DNA of 34,145 nt from a bacterium (GTDB lineage: Bacteria > Cyanobacteriota > Vampirovibrionia > Gastranaerophilales > Gastranaerophilaceae). This document shows, piece by piece, positions 1 through 8,709 of this stretch. The stretch's first letter is position 1, and the number at the start of each line of letters is the position of its first letter. The position numbers and the translations under genes were made by a program. The notes beneath the pieces are model-generated. The model made no database searches. It was not told the DNA's origin and worked only from the letters and a program-made list of their open reading frames with translations. The stretch covers positions 1 through 34,145 of the forward strand of contig JAFUPZ010000076.1 of NCBI GenBank assembly GCA_017472545.1. Reading direction: 5' to 3'.

Positions 1-723
1 ACCAGTAGTTCCTGAAGATAGGTCTGAAGCTAAATATAAACCAGCTTTACCAACATCTTCAAGAGAAACGTTTCTACCCAAAGGTGCTCTTGCTACTGCT
101 GCTTTTAACATTTTTGAAAATCCGCTAATACCCATTGACGCAAGAGTTTTTACTGGACCTGCAGATATGCAGTTTACTCTGATACCTTTTTTACCAAGGT
201 CTACAGCCAAGAATCTCATAGCTGATTCTAATGCAGCTTTCGCAACACCCATTACATTGTAGCTTGGTACAGATAGAATTGAACCTAGATATGTTAGAGC
301 AAAGATAGAACCACCTTCGTTCATTAAAGGTTCAGCGTGTTTACAGATAGTAACCAAAGAGTAAGCACTTACTCCTAATGCTGTGTCCCAACCATCTTTA
401 GTTGTATCAACAAATCTACCCATTAAATCTTCTTTTTTAGCAAAAGCAACTGCGTGAACAACGAAATCAAGTTTACCGTAAACTTTTTCGCATTCATCAA
501 ATACAGCTTTAACTTCGTCTTCGTTTGTAACATCACAGCTCATAATGATTTTAGCATTCATACCTTCTGCGATAGGACGAACTCTTTTTTCCATAGCTTC
601 ACCAGCGTAAGTGAAAGCAATGTCTGCGCCTGCATCGTGTAATTGTTTTGCAATAGCGTATGCAATCCCGTGAGTGTTAGATACACCAAAGATTACACCT
701 TTTTTACCTTTCATTAAATCCAT
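1..723 (-). CDS. fabI: Enoyl-[acyl-carrier-protein] reductase (NADH), partial
   Basis: FabI carries out the last reduction of each fatty-acid elongation cycle in the cytoplasm. The reverse strand translates without stops from ATG at 723 to the window edge (241 codons, C-terminus missing). The N-terminus starts MDLMKGKKGVIFGVSN and keeps the FabI-type nucleotide loop, with SNTHGIAYAIAK instead of the classical TGxxxGIG. The active-site pair Tyr-x6-Lys appears as YNVMGVAK, followed by a typical GPVKTLAS substrate-loop segment. GGGAGA lies 8 nt upstream of the ATG and fixes the start. The family is normally about 255-260 aa, so only some 15-20 residues are lost. Identification as FabI rather than another short-chain dehydrogenase rests on the GVSN loop, the Y-x6-K spacing and the whole-length resemblance. 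Confidence 0.93.
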   Translation of the reverse strand, partial: MDLMKGKKGVIFGVSNTHGIAYAIAKQLHDAGADIAFTYAGEAMEKRVRPIAEGMNAKIIMSCDVTNEDEVKAVFDECEKVYGKLDFVVHAVAFAKKEDLMGRFVDTTKDGWDTALGVSAYSLVTICKHAEPLMNEGGSIFALTYLGSILSVPSYNVMGVAKAALESAMRFLAVDLGKKGIRVNCISAGPVKTLASMGISGFSKMLKAAVARAPLGRNVSLEDVGKAGLYLASDLSSGTTG

Positions 724-741
724 ATTAAAGTCTCCCTAATA

Positions 742-769
742 CGTATAATCTACTTTTCGATTTTATCAA
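742..769 (-). promoter_or_regulatory. fabI: Possible fabI promoter
   Basis: On the minus strand TTGATA (764-769) and TATACG (742-747) are spaced by 16 nt, upstream of the GGGAGA ribosome site. The -10 is a weak match, so this is a suggestion only. Confidence 0.35.
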
Positions 770-810
770 AAACATATTAAGTAATCAACTTTTTACGCTT
801 ACGTCTAAAA

Positions 811-881
811 TGTAAACAATTGTAAACAAATACATAACTGCTGAAATTGGGCTTTTCTGAAAGTTTTTATATATGTAAGAG
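811..881 (+). promoter_or_regulatory. Promoter and upstream box of first coiled-coil paralog
   Basis: TGTAAACAA occurs twice (811-819 and 821-829), a 10-bp period that places both copies on one face of the helix. It is followed by CTGAAATT (841-848) and, 22 nt after that element's start, GTTTTTATATAT (863-874). A -35/-10 reading is TTGGGC (847-852), 17 nt, TATATG (870-875). The paralog at 3261 carries the same elements with identical spacing (see 3177-3237), which is the main reason to believe this is a real regulatory module. The regulator is unknown. Confidence 0.6.
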
Positions 882-904
882 AGAAATTTTGGAGAGCTTT
901 AAGA

Positions 905-3112
905 GTGAGCATTAATGGCGTAAATCAAAATTTAGATATTCAAAAGCTTCTTAAGTCTATGAATAATGGACAGACAAGAAAAGCTGGTTTGACTAGTAAA
1001 CTTCCGCCTCATTTAACAATGAACGGATCTATCTTTAATGCTCCTGGTGCAAAATCTACTAATGGTGTGCAAGGTAATGTTCAAGCTCAAACTACTCAAA
1101 ATGTTGTAGCTGCTAATACTGCAAAATCAATTTCTAATGTTTCAGCTACAGGTTCTACAAAATCTACTCCAGCTACTCAAAATGCTCAAGGTCAAAATGA
1201 TGGTCAAAGTGTAGATTTAAGCCAATACGATTTTAACAACTTAACAGCTGTTGGCGATGGTGATTTAAAGCTTTTAAAACAAGAATTAACTGAGCTTAAA
1301 GATTCTGATATTCCTAGATTTATGGAAAACAGTATTAAAGCTAAATTAAATAAAGTTAATGATGAAATTCAAAAAAGATCAGAAGGTACATCTTCACAAG
1401 ACAAAGGTTATTCAACAAGTGATGGTGATGCTGCTGTAGCTGGAGCACAAGATTCTGCAAATGAATCAAAAGCTGCAACAAAAAAATCAGAAGCTGGTAC
1501 TGATCAAATGAATAAATCTCAATCAGAAATGCAATCTTTAGACAAAAAGATGAAAGCTGATGAGAAAAAATTCAAAAAAACAATGAAGCAAGAGCAAAAA
1601 GCTATTCAATTAGCTCAAAAACAAATGGCTCAACAAGCTGAAGACTTAAATAAAATGTCTGAACAAATGGATACAGTTAATGCTCAGATTGAAGCACAAA
1701 ATGCAATTTTAACAAATGAAAATTCTTCAGCTTCTGATATTTCAAATGCTCAACAAATCATTGATTCTAGCAGTGCTAAAGTAGCATCTTTGCAAAGTGA
1801 TATTGGTAGCACACAAGTTAAATTGAAAAAAGTTCAAGTATCTTCTAACAAAAGAATTAGAACCTTAACAAGAACTGCAAAAACATATCAAAAAACTGCA
1901 GCTAAAAATACAAAAGCTGTTCAACAAGAAGAATCAGCATCAGATAAAGTATTAAAAGTTGCTGAAAAAGCTGATCAAATTGCTGGTTACACAACAATGG
2001 CTGGTCAAACAACAAAATATATCGGTAAAGCATTAGTAATTACTGGTAAAATTATGGCAGCTAGCCCTTGTCCTCCAGTATCTGCAGCAGGTGCAGCAAT
2101 GATTACAGCAGGTGGATTTACTCAAAAAGCTGGTACAGTTGTTGAAACTGTTGGTAACTATGGTAAATGTGCCGCTAACGTAACAAAAGCAGCTGTATTC
2201 GCTGCTAAAGGTGATATTAAAGGTGCTTTGATGTCTGCAGGTGCAGCCGTTATGTCTGGTATGTCAGCAGCTAAAGGAACAAAAGAAATCGCAGGTGGCT
2301 TCAAGAGTATCAATGCACAAGTTGCTCAAGCTAGTGAACAAGCTGCTCAAAAACTAGAAGGAAAAGCTCTTGCAAAAGCTGGAGAAACTGTTCAAAATGA
2401 AGGAACAGAAAAAATTGCAGAAGGTACCGAAAAACTTACTGATGGAACAGAAAAAATTGCTGATGGAACAGAAAAAATTGCTGGAGGTACAGAAAATCTT
2501 ACTGAAGGTACAGAAAATCTTACCGAAAATACAGAAAAACTTACTGAAGGCACTGAAAAAGTTTCTGAAAATGTTGATAAGGCTAAAGAAGCTGCTGATA
2601 ATGCAGGTGATAAAGCAACTGAAACAGCAGCTAAGACTGAGGCTACTAAAATAGATGCTAAAACTCAAGAAAGAATTGATAAACTAAAAGGTAACGCTGA
2701 TAAATATCAAGATAAAGTTGATAAAGCTAACTTAAAAGATGCTGATAAAGCTCTTGATAAAGCTGAAAAAGCAGGTGACAAAGCTGAAGCTTCAAAAATT
2801 GACAAAGCAATCAAGGGTGCAAAATCTAACGATGAGATTAAAGGTCTAGAAGCAAAATTAGAAGCAGCTAAAAAGGCAGGTAATGCTGATGAAGTTGCTA
2901 AAATACAACAACAACTTGATGACTCTAAACTTATCGATGAGTTCGCAAAAGAATCTGCAGCTAAATTTGATCAAAAATATGGTCAAGTTATGGAATTTGG
3001 TTCATTTATGCAATCTGCAGGTTCTCAATTACCTCAAAAATCTGCAAGACCTGCAGCTGGCAGAGTTAACGGAAATAGAGTTAACTATATTCAAAGACAA
3101 AGATTTAGATAA
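905..3112 (+). CDS. Coiled-coil protein with hydrophobic Ala/Gly segment, paralog A
   Basis: I do not recognise this 735-aa protein. It starts with GTG at 905; GGAGAG (891-896) lies 8 nt upstream. The order is: a short N-terminal block shared with the neighbour at 3261 (NxxxxKxLKxMNNGQ, then GSxFNA); a Thr/Asn/Gln-rich linker; a highly conserved block at residues 104-150 (begins DLSQYDF, contains LLKQELTELKDSDIPRF); a long charged coiled coil (about 200-345); a small-residue hydrophobic region (about 369-465) that could enter membranes; eight heptads of the type EGTEKIA (499-554); a second Lys/Ala/Asp-rich helical region; and a basic tail. There is no N-terminal signal peptide and no Trp. The layout resembles membrane-active secreted proteins, but no secretion genes are nearby, so function is open. 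Confidence 0.85.
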   Translation: MSINGVNQNLDIQKLLKSMNNGQTRKAGLTSKLPPHLTMNGSIFNAPGAKSTNGVQGNVQAQTTQNVVAANTAKSISNVSATGSTKSTPATQNAQGQNDGQSVDLSQYDFNNLTAVGDGDLKLLKQELTELKDSDIPRFMENSIKAKLNKVNDEIQKRSEGTSSQDKGYSTSDGDAAVAGAQDSANESKAATKKSEAGTDQMNKSQSEMQSLDKKMKADEKKFKKTMKQEQKAIQLAQKQMAQQAEDLNKMSEQMDTVNAQIEAQNAILTNENSSASDISNAQQIIDSSSAKVASLQSDIGSTQVKLKKVQVSSNKRIRTLTRTAKTYQKTAAKNTKAVQQEESASDKVLKVAEKADQIAGYTTMAGQTTKYIGKALVITGKIMAASPCPPVSAAGAAMITAGGFTQKAGTVVETVGNYGKCAANVTKAAVFAAKGDIKGALMSAGAAVMSGMSAAKGTKEIAGGFKSINAQVAQASEQAAQKLEGKALAKAGETVQNEGTEKIAEGTEKLTDGTEKIADGTEKIAGGTENLTEGTENLTENTEKLTEGTEKVSENVDKAKEAADNAGDKATETAAKTEATKIDAKTQERIDKLKGNADKYQDKVDKANLKDADKALDKAEKAGDKAEASKIDKAIKGAKSNDEIKGLEAKLEAAKKAGNADEVAKIQQQLDDSKLIDEFAKESAAKFDQKYGQVMEFGSFMQSAGSQLPQKSARPAAGRVNGNRVNYIQRQRFR
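2399..2566 (+). repeat. Eight tandem 21-bp units encoding a heptad repeat
   Basis: Eight consecutive in-frame units of 21 bp encode [EDG]GTEK[IL][AT]-type heptads (residues 499-554 of the protein at 905). Variation is mostly at single positions (K to N, I to L, A to T), as expected from tandem duplication with drift. The heptad spacing gives an amphipathic helix with one aliphatic position per turn pair. The paralog at 3261 lacks the array, so it arose or was lost after the duplication. Confidence 0.9.
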
Positions 3113-3141
3113 TTTTTATAAGAATTTGTTGTTCTCGAAAA

Positions 3142-3170
3142 AGTCTCAGATATTATCTGAGGCTTTTGTT
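3142..3170 (+). terminator. Intrinsic terminator after paralog A
   Basis: CTCAGA and TCTGAG form a stem (extended by an outer AG/CT pair and one wobble) around a short AT loop, preceded by A-rich and followed by T-rich sequence (CTTTTGTT). It separates the two paralogs into different transcripts. Confidence 0.7.
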
Positions 3171-3176
3171 AATTAA

Positions 3177-3237
3177 TGTTAACAAATTTAAAACCCCTGA
3201 AATTAACGCATTTTCAATGTTTTTATATATATGAGAG
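3177..3237 (+). promoter_or_regulatory. Promoter and upstream box of second coiled-coil paralog
   Basis: TGTTAACAA (3177-3185), 11 nt, CTGAAATT (3197-3204), then GTTTTTATATAT (3219-3230). The distances (20 nt from box start to CTGAAATT start, 22 nt from there to GTTTTT) equal those before the gene at 905. A -35/-10 reading is TTAACG (3203-3208), 17 nt, TATATA (3226-3231). The following leader is also alike (GAGAGA, then ATTTGAGAGC). Confidence 0.6.
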
Positions 3238-3260
3238 AGAATATTTGAGAGCAATTCACG

Positions 3261-4895
3261 ATGGGCGTTTCTAACGTTAACAAAACCGTAAATATGTCTA
3301 AGATGCTCAAGACCATGAATAATGGTCAGGCACAGAAAGCTGCTTTGTCTTCAAAAGTCCAAATACACATGACAAAGGACGGCTCAGTTTTTAATGCTCA
3401 AGGTAATGATACAGTAGGGTTAAATAATAATCAACTAAATATTCAATCTCAAGGCGTAAATAATGTCGCAAATTCAAATGCGACAAGAGCTACTGCCAAT
3501 ACGACCACTTCGTCAACTTCTCAATCAACAACTTCATCATCTCCAGTTGCATCATCATCTACACAATCAAATAATTCTCCTCACCGTGCACAAAATAATG
3601 ATGCAAATATGGATATTGATTTAAGTCAATATGATTTTGATAATTTGACGACAGTTCCAGATGGTGATTTAAAACTTTTAAAACAAGAATTAACTGAGTT
3701 GAAAGACTCAGATATTCCACGTTTCTTAGAAAATAGTGTTACATCTAAGTTGAAACGTGTAAATTCAGAAATGCAAAAACGCGCTTCAGGTGAAGTAAAT
3801 TCAAATTCTGATGAGTCTAAGGTTCAAAATGGTGAATCTAAAAAAGAATCCGCAAATGCTGCAGATGGTGCAGCTGCGGTTTCTGATGCAAAAGGTGGTG
3901 CAAGTAGGGCACAATCAGCAACAAAAGATTCTAATGATGCAACTAATAGAATGGAAAAATCTGCTTCTGATGCCAAGTCTTTAGATAAGAAAATGAAAAA
4001 CGAAGAAAAACGTTTCAAAAAGGATATGAAGACTAATGAAAAACTTATTCGAAGTGAACAAAAGCAAATTGATAAAGAATCTGCAAAATTAGAAAAAATG
4101 ACAGCTGATGTTGAAGCAGAAAGTCTTATTATGGAACAACAAAATGCAATTTTAGCTTCAACTACTGCAACTCAAGAAGAAAAAGATGCGGCTCAAGCTA
4201 TTTTAGATTCTTCTAACAGTAAAATTTCAACTGCTCAACTTTCTATGGGTAGAAGTAAAGCTTCTATTTCAAAATTACAGGTTTCAAGTAACAAACGTGT
4301 GAGAACTTTGAACAGAAATGCAAAATCTTATAGAACATCTTCTATGAAAAATCAGAAGAAACTCAAAGCTGAACAAGCAGAGGCAAGTACAGCATTAAAA
4401 GTTGCACAAACTGCAGAACAAGTTTCAATGGTAACTAAACAAATTGGTCAAACTACTGAAAGTGTTGGATATGTAATGATTGGAACTGGTGCAATAATGG
4501 CTGCTATTCCATTTACTGCTGCCGCTGGTGAAGCCTTGATGCAGGCTGGAGATAAGACAGCACGAGTTGGTAATAAAGTTGAAACTATAGGTGGCTACGG
4601 CGTTGCCGCAGCTAATGTCGCAAAGGCTGCGGTATATGTAGCTGAAGATAATGTTGCAGGAGCTTTATCCTCTGTAGGTACAGCAATTAGTTCAGCTGCC
4701 TCTGCGGCTTCAAATTCAAAACAAATGTCAGCTTCTGGCGCGAATTCTTCTAAAGGTGCTACGGCTGCATTATCGCTTGCTGGAAATGCAATTGGTTTGG
4801 CATCTAAATTCTCTTCTCCAAACACAGTTGAAGCTCAGCCAAAAGAAAATAAAACTAGAGAGGTTAATAAAATTACTAGAGGTACAAGAGCATAA
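3261..4895 (+). CDS. Coiled-coil protein with hydrophobic Ala/Gly segment, paralog B
   Basis: This 544-aa protein of unknown function is a paralog of the one at 905. GAGAG at 3247-3251 supports the ATG at 3261. It shares the N-terminal block (MNNGQ, GSVFNAQG), the near-identical block starting at residue 120 (DLSQYDF, LLKQELTELKDSDIPRF), the coiled coil with its KRVRTLNRNAKSYR segment, and the small-residue hydrophobic region (about 398-488, GYVMIGTGAIMAAIPF). It lacks the GTEK heptad array and the long charged C-terminal third of paralog A, and contains no Cys or Trp. A Ser/Thr/Asn-rich low-complexity linker separates the first two blocks. At DNA level 24 consecutive bases are identical between copies (1271-1294 and 3675-3698), pointing to fairly recent duplication or strong constraint. 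Its codon use is more mixed than that of paralog A. Confidence 0.85.
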   Translation: MGVSNVNKTVNMSKMLKTMNNGQAQKAALSSKVQIHMTKDGSVFNAQGNDTVGLNNNQLNIQSQGVNNVANSNATRATANTTTSSTSQSTTSSSPVASSSTQSNNSPHRAQNNDANMDIDLSQYDFDNLTTVPDGDLKLLKQELTELKDSDIPRFLENSVTSKLKRVNSEMQKRASGEVNSNSDESKVQNGESKKESANAADGAAAVSDAKGGASRAQSATKDSNDATNRMEKSASDAKSLDKKMKNEEKRFKKDMKTNEKLIRSEQKQIDKESAKLEKMTADVEAESLIMEQQNAILASTTATQEEKDAAQAILDSSNSKISTAQLSMGRSKASISKLQVSSNKRVRTLNRNAKSYRTSSMKNQKKLKAEQAEASTALKVAQTAEQVSMVTKQIGQTTESVGYVMIGTGAIMAAIPFTAAAGEALMQAGDKTARVGNKVETIGGYGVAAANVAKAAVYVAEDNVAGALSSVGTAISSAASAASNSKQMSASGANSSKGATAALSLAGNAIGLASKFSSPNTVEAQPKENKTREVNKITRGTRA

Positions 4896-4930
4896 AAAGA
4901 CCTTGGAAGAAGTTATCCAAGGTCTTTTTT
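4896..4930. terminator. Bidirectional intrinsic terminator
   Basis: An 11-bp perfect stem (AAAGACCTTGG, 4896-4906; CCAAGGTCTTT, 4917-4927) has A-runs on the left and T-runs on the right. It can therefore stop the plus-strand paralog B and the minus-strand FHA-like gene, which ends at 4932. Confidence 0.92.
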
Positions 4931-4931
4931 C

Positions 4932-7900
4932 TTAGTTGTTTATTCTTGAAACAAGTAAATCGTTATCAGCTTCAAGTAATACGTTGAGGTATAGTAGTTG
5001 GTTTGCAATATTTTCATCTAGGTTGATGAATTCTGCACCTGCTCTGTTTGTTGTTGCAGAAACAACTTTTACATTAGCATTAATGTCCAAGTCCTTGTAT
5101 GCAATATGTACAGGGATTATATCTCCGACCTTTACTGTGTTATTGTGTCTTACTGCAATACCACCTCTTGAAATGTCGATTAGTTTACTTACGTTTTCAG
5201 AACGTTCCATAAGCACTGGGTGAGATACTTGATTAATGTTAAATCTCATATATTGACGTTTGTCGATTGTTTGAATTTCATTATCCAAGTCTTTTCTTTG
5301 AACATAAGCAACGCTACCATCAGCACTTACAGTAGGTTGTGGCTCTGGCTCAGGCTCTGGCTCTGGCTCTGGCTCAGGCTCAGGCTCAGGTTCTGGTTCT
5401 GGTTCTGGTTCAGGTTCAGGTTCTGGCTCTGGTTCAGGTTCAGGCTCTGGCTCAGGCTCAGGTTCAGGCTCAGGTTCAGGTTCTGGCTCTGGCTCAGGAT
5501 CAGGCTCAGGCTCAGGTTCAGGTTCATGCTCTGGTTCATCAGGCATTTCTAATGGAGTATCATCAGCGATATTGTCATCGTCATCAACATCAGAATCTTT
5601 ACCGTCGAACTTACCATCCCCATCACCTTCTGGGTAGTAGTAATTACGTTCGTGTTCATCGTGTCCAATGCCTTCAACATCGTCAGGTCTAACAGCGTGT
5701 CCAGTAGGGATTTCTTTAGCACCAATAACTTTGTTAGTAGACGGATCTAAATCTTTAGAGAAGCCAACTTTGTTAAAGTGCGCTTGAATACCGTTAGCGT
5801 GGATGTTATCAGCAGTAATATCCATTGTACCGTTATCAAGAACAGCATTATTAACTCTAACAGTAGAATCAGCGTACGCACAATAACCGTCAACCATTTC
5901 ACCGTTAGGTCTGTTGAATTTGTTAATATCTAAAGCTTTTAAAGTTACGTTGTTAGGAAGAACTTCAGATTTGTAATCATCTTTGTCATAACCTTTGTCA
6001 AAAGCGTAACCATCGTGTCTTTCTCCGAAGTAATCAGCAGGGATTACAGAAGGGTCAGTAATATGACCAAGATTATCGATAGTTAGGTTAGTACCACGAG
6101 TAATAACTTTAATATCTCCTTCAGCTGTAATGTTTTTGATGTGAGTATTCCCGCCGAATTCGATGTCAATATCACCTTCACGAGCGATGATGTTGCAAGC
6201 TTTATTTTCAACGTTCTTTTGATCATCAAGCGCTTTCAAGTAGATACCTTCGTTAGCTAAAGCATCTAATGAACCACCGTTTTGGTTGAAAGTAATTTTA
6301 TTATCTTTTTGACCGATGTTACCATTAGCAATAAGAGAAATAGAAGTACCTTCGATATTAGCGTTAGCTTTGTTAGTAGAAGCGTTAATCATATTGTAAC
6401 GAGGACCTTGATTGTTGTAACCAAAATCATCATCAACTGTTAGGATAACTCTACCGTCAGCTTTGATAGCATCAATGTTCATATCAGAATCAATAGCTGC
6501 GTAGTTAATAACTAAATCTTCAGGTTTCATAGCATCAGAGTTAGTAGTTTTAGCATTAACTTTTCCTTTGATGTTACCGTTAATAGATTTAGTAAAATCG
6601 CGAGAGCCGTCAGCTTTAGGTCCGATACCAGTACATCCAGAACCTTGACAAGCAGCTTGTTGAACAGGTAAACCAATAGTACCGTCAGTAACGTCCATAT
6701 TTAGATTACCAGTAGCGTTAAGTAAAGTTTTTTCAACGCCGTAGTTAAGGATATTACCGTCAACAACAACGATGTTAATGTTATTACCTGCTGTAACGTA
6801 GTTGTTATTGTCTGTGTTGTCACCGATAACCACGTTAGAGTTTTTGTTGTCGATGTTAACGTCTTTCCCTGCGTTAACAAGACCTTTAACGTTTATTCCG
6901 CCTTTACCAATGTTTGTAATATTAATATCATCTGTGCTAGTAACATTACCTGTGCTGTTTATGTCAATTCCACCATTGTTATTGATTAAATTTACATTGT
7001 TATTAGTACCGTTAATATTTCCATTTATTTCAAAGTTTTCGCCGTTATTTGTCATTGTTAGTTCAGCGTCATTTGTATCAACTAAACCATTAACTTTTAA
7101 TATCCCAGCGTTATTTGTTATTGTTGTATCACCATAAATATCATCAGCGGAGTTGTTATTTGAAACTTCACCGAAAATATCTAAACCACCAATACCTTCG
7201 TTGAGTATATCTAGGTTTCCAGAAGTTGCTATGTTACCAGCCTCAGTTACATCAAGTCCTCCAGCCGCATAGTTAGTAATGTTAGCATTACCTTCGTTGT
7301 TAATTGCTCCTGAAATTGTAAGAGCTTCAATGCTTTCATTAGCTGTAACTTGATTTTCACCTGTAGGTATGAATCCGTTTTGGATATTTAGATCGCCAGT
7401 ATTGTTAACTGTGCCAGAGATAGTCATACCTTTTGAACCAGTATTAGTGATTGTTGTTGTACCAATGGTATCAATGTTTCCCGAGATGTTTAATTCAGAA
7501 TCTGTGTCGATTGTATAAGAAAATATTTCTTCACCTTCTTTGAATTTTACAACTGTGCCTTCTGCTGGAATGTTAAAAATCTGAGTTGTACCGTTATTGA
7601 TTACATCTCCAGAAATATCAATTCCGCCCCAGTTGCTATTAATTTTTACTGTTCCATTAGCATTAGCAATTTTTCCAGAAACATCAATTCCGTTTTTTCC
7701 ACCATTCATAAGCGTAATGTTACCGTCACCAAAGTTTTTAAGTTCACCTTGGATGTTTACGCCAGTGTTTTCTGCAAGTTGTGCAGATTGAATATAAATA
7801 TTACCGTTATCGCTAGAAAATGCGTTAGCGGTATTCATATTATTTGTATTTACTAGTTGGTTGAATAGGGTTTCAGCTTGATTGTGTGTAGTAAGTACTG

Positions 7901-8516
7901 CTAATTTTGATTCGTTTACACCTGCAACAACAGAGCCTGCTTGACCAACTGTCACATTTCCACCTTTTAGTTCAACATCATTAGCTGCGATAACTTTACC
8001 ATTGATTGTAATAGCTTTTGCAGCATTGTTTGATTTTGTAATTGATGATAAGTTTGAAGATGGGTTATTTTTATATCTAGTGTAAATGTCTTGAGTTGGG
8101 GTATAAACACCTAATGAACCAACATTAAGAACACCAGAAGCTCCTACTACCATTCCGTTTGGAGAAATGAAGATAGCTTTACCGTTATAGAAATTACCAT
8201 CTCTTACTGTATTTACTAAACCGTTGATGTTAATTTGGTTGTCTACTAAGTTTACAAATGTAGATACATCAGTATCTCCGTATTTGTATATTAAATTTGC
8301 TACATCGCCTTTATCAAGTTTAAAATCTATATATTTTCTGTAACCAATATCAGTGTCCTTGATAAGTGCGCTAGGGTTAATGTTATAAACTCCGTTATTA
8401 CCGTTAACACCGGTAATTTCAGAAGCAACAACAGACATCATCATTGTTTGATGAGACAAAAAAAGCGCAGTAAGCGTAGCTGCTACTATCCTTTTCGGTC
8501 TTTTGCTGTTTTTCAT
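4932..8516 (-). CDS. FHA/LktA-like secreted beta-helix protein with Glu-Pro linker and C-terminal PilZ-like domain
   Basis: A 1194-aa putative surface protein. The start is ATG 8516, because AAAGGA lies 9 nt upstream; the in-frame ATG at 8534 overlaps that ribosome site. The order is: a basic signal peptide (KNSKRPKR plus hydrophobic core, cleavage near residue 32); a two-partner-secretion/haemagglutination-type domain (to about 150, with [14 protein letters not shown] and an SPNG motif near 119); about ten Asn/Gly-rich beta-helix coils with SG.I.N.G spacing; a Cys pair (CQGSGC); a thrombospondin-3-like acidic stretch ([18 protein letters not shown]); 31 Glu/Asp-Pro dipeptides; and a C-terminal domain with both PilZ c-di-GMP marks, RQYMR (residues 1087-1091) and DISRGG (1114-1119). 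PilZ domains are normally cytoplasmic, so the fusion is odd. No TpsB transporter is in the window. Family known; role as adhesin inferred. Confidence 0.85.
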   Translation of the reverse strand: MKNSKRPKRIVAATLTALFLSHQTMMMSVVASEITGVNGNNGVYNINPSALIKDTDIGYRKYIDFKLDKGDVANLIYKYGDTDVSTFVNLVDNQININGLVNTVRDGNFYNGKAIFISPNGMVVGASGVLNVGSLGVYTPTQDIYTRYKNNPSSNLSSITKSNNAAKAITINGKVIAANDVELKGGNVTVGQAGSVVAGVNESKLAVLTTHNQAETLFNQLVNTNNMNTANAFSSDNGNIYIQSAQLAENTGVNIQGELKNFGDGNITLMNGGKNGIDVSGKIANANGTVKINSNWGGIDISGDVINNGTTQIFNIPAEGTVVKFKEGEEIFSYTIDTDSELNISGNIDTIGTTTITNTGSKGMTISGTVNNTGDLNIQNGFIPTGENQVTANESIEALTISGAINNEGNANITNYAAGGLDVTEAGNIATSGNLDILNEGIGGLDIFGEVSNNNSADDIYGDTTITNNAGILKVNGLVDTNDAELTMTNNGENFEINGNINGTNNNVNLINNNGGIDINSTGNVTSTDDINITNIGKGGINVKGLVNAGKDVNIDNKNSNVVIGDNTDNNNYVTAGNNINIVVVDGNILNYGVEKTLLNATGNLNMDVTDGTIGLPVQQAACQGSGCTGIGPKADGSRDFTKSINGNIKGKVNAKTTNSDAMKPEDLVINYAAIDSDMNIDAIKADGRVILTVDDDFGYNNQGPRYNMINASTNKANANIEGTSISLIANGNIGQKDNKITFNQNGGSLDALANEGIYLKALDDQKNVENKACNIIAREGDIDIEFGGNTHIKNITAEGDIKVITRGTNLTIDNLGHITDPSVIPADYFGERHDGYAFDKGYDKDDYKSEVLPNNVTLKALDINKFNRPNGEMVDGYCAYADSTVRVNNAVLDNGTMDITADNIHANGIQAHFNKVGFSKDLDPSTNKVIGAKEIPTGHAVRPDDVEGIGHDEHERNYYYPEGDGDGKFDGKDSDVDDDDNIADDTPLEMPDEPEHEPEPEPEPDPEPEPEPEPEPEPEPEPEPEPEPEPEPEPEPEPEPEPEPEPEPEPEPEPEPEPQPTVSADGSVAYVQRKDLDNEIQTIDKRQYMRFNINQVSHPVLMERSENVSKLIDISRGGIAVRHNNTVKVGDIIPVHIAYKDLDINANVKVVSATTNRAGAEFINLDENIANQLLYLNVLLEADNDLLVSRINN
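5340..5525 (-). repeat. Hexanucleotide array encoding 31 Glu/Asp-Pro dipeptides
   Basis: 186 bp made only of six-base units (GAG or GAA followed by CCA or CCT on the coding strand, with a single GAT) encode 30 EP and one DP. The unit preserves frame if copies are gained or lost. Synonymous variants are arranged in short blocks, suggesting repeated local duplication. The array lies between the acidic Ca-type motif and the PilZ-like domain and probably forms a stiff extended spacer, as in TonB proteins. Confidence 0.95.
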
Positions 8517-8545
8517 ACCTATAAATCCTTTCATAACGTTATTAA

Positions 8546-8585
8546 AATTATCGATAATTAGTCTGGAATGAACTACATTCTACCA
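8546..8585 (-). promoter_or_regulatory. Possible promoter and operator-like palindromes of the FHA-like gene
   Basis: On the minus strand an extended -10, TGG-TAGAAT (8585-8577), would start transcription near 8570. An inverted repeat GAATG-5 nt-CATTC (8566-8580) overlaps this -10. A perfect 14-bp palindrome AATTATCGATAATT (8546-8559) falls in the predicted leader. No convincing -35 is seen. Confidence 0.4.
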
Positions 8586-8709
8586 AGAGCAAACCTGAAA
8601 ATCTGTCTTTATTACGTTTTTTTAAGGCATGATTTACATGTTTGCTAATTAAATAACGTTTCTGAATATTAAAAGTTGCTATTATTAATTTTATTGTTAA
8701 GAATTATTA

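Noticed and set aside
454..642. Small plus-strand open frame
   Set aside because: Lies entirely inside fabI on the other strand; no ribosome site or recognisable domain.
2354..2668. Open frames on both strands across the heptad array
   Set aside because: By-products of the 21-bp repeat; low-complexity Phe/Ser/Lys translations without ribosome sites.
905..4895. Type III secretion translocator proteins
   Set aside because: Coiled coil plus hydrophobic region is similar in outline, but no sequence motif, chaperone or secretion gene is present.
5340..5525. Possible CRISPR-like array
   Set aside because: Units are six bases, contiguous, and in frame with a protein; no spacers.
5220..5692. Several open frames across the Glu-Pro array
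   Set aside because: The six-base repeat keeps other frames open; translations are simple dipeptide runs.
8516..8534. ATG at 8534 as start of the FHA-like protein
   Set aside because: It overlaps AAAGGA, the ribosome site of ATG 8516, and has none of its own; the signal peptide is more regular from 8516.
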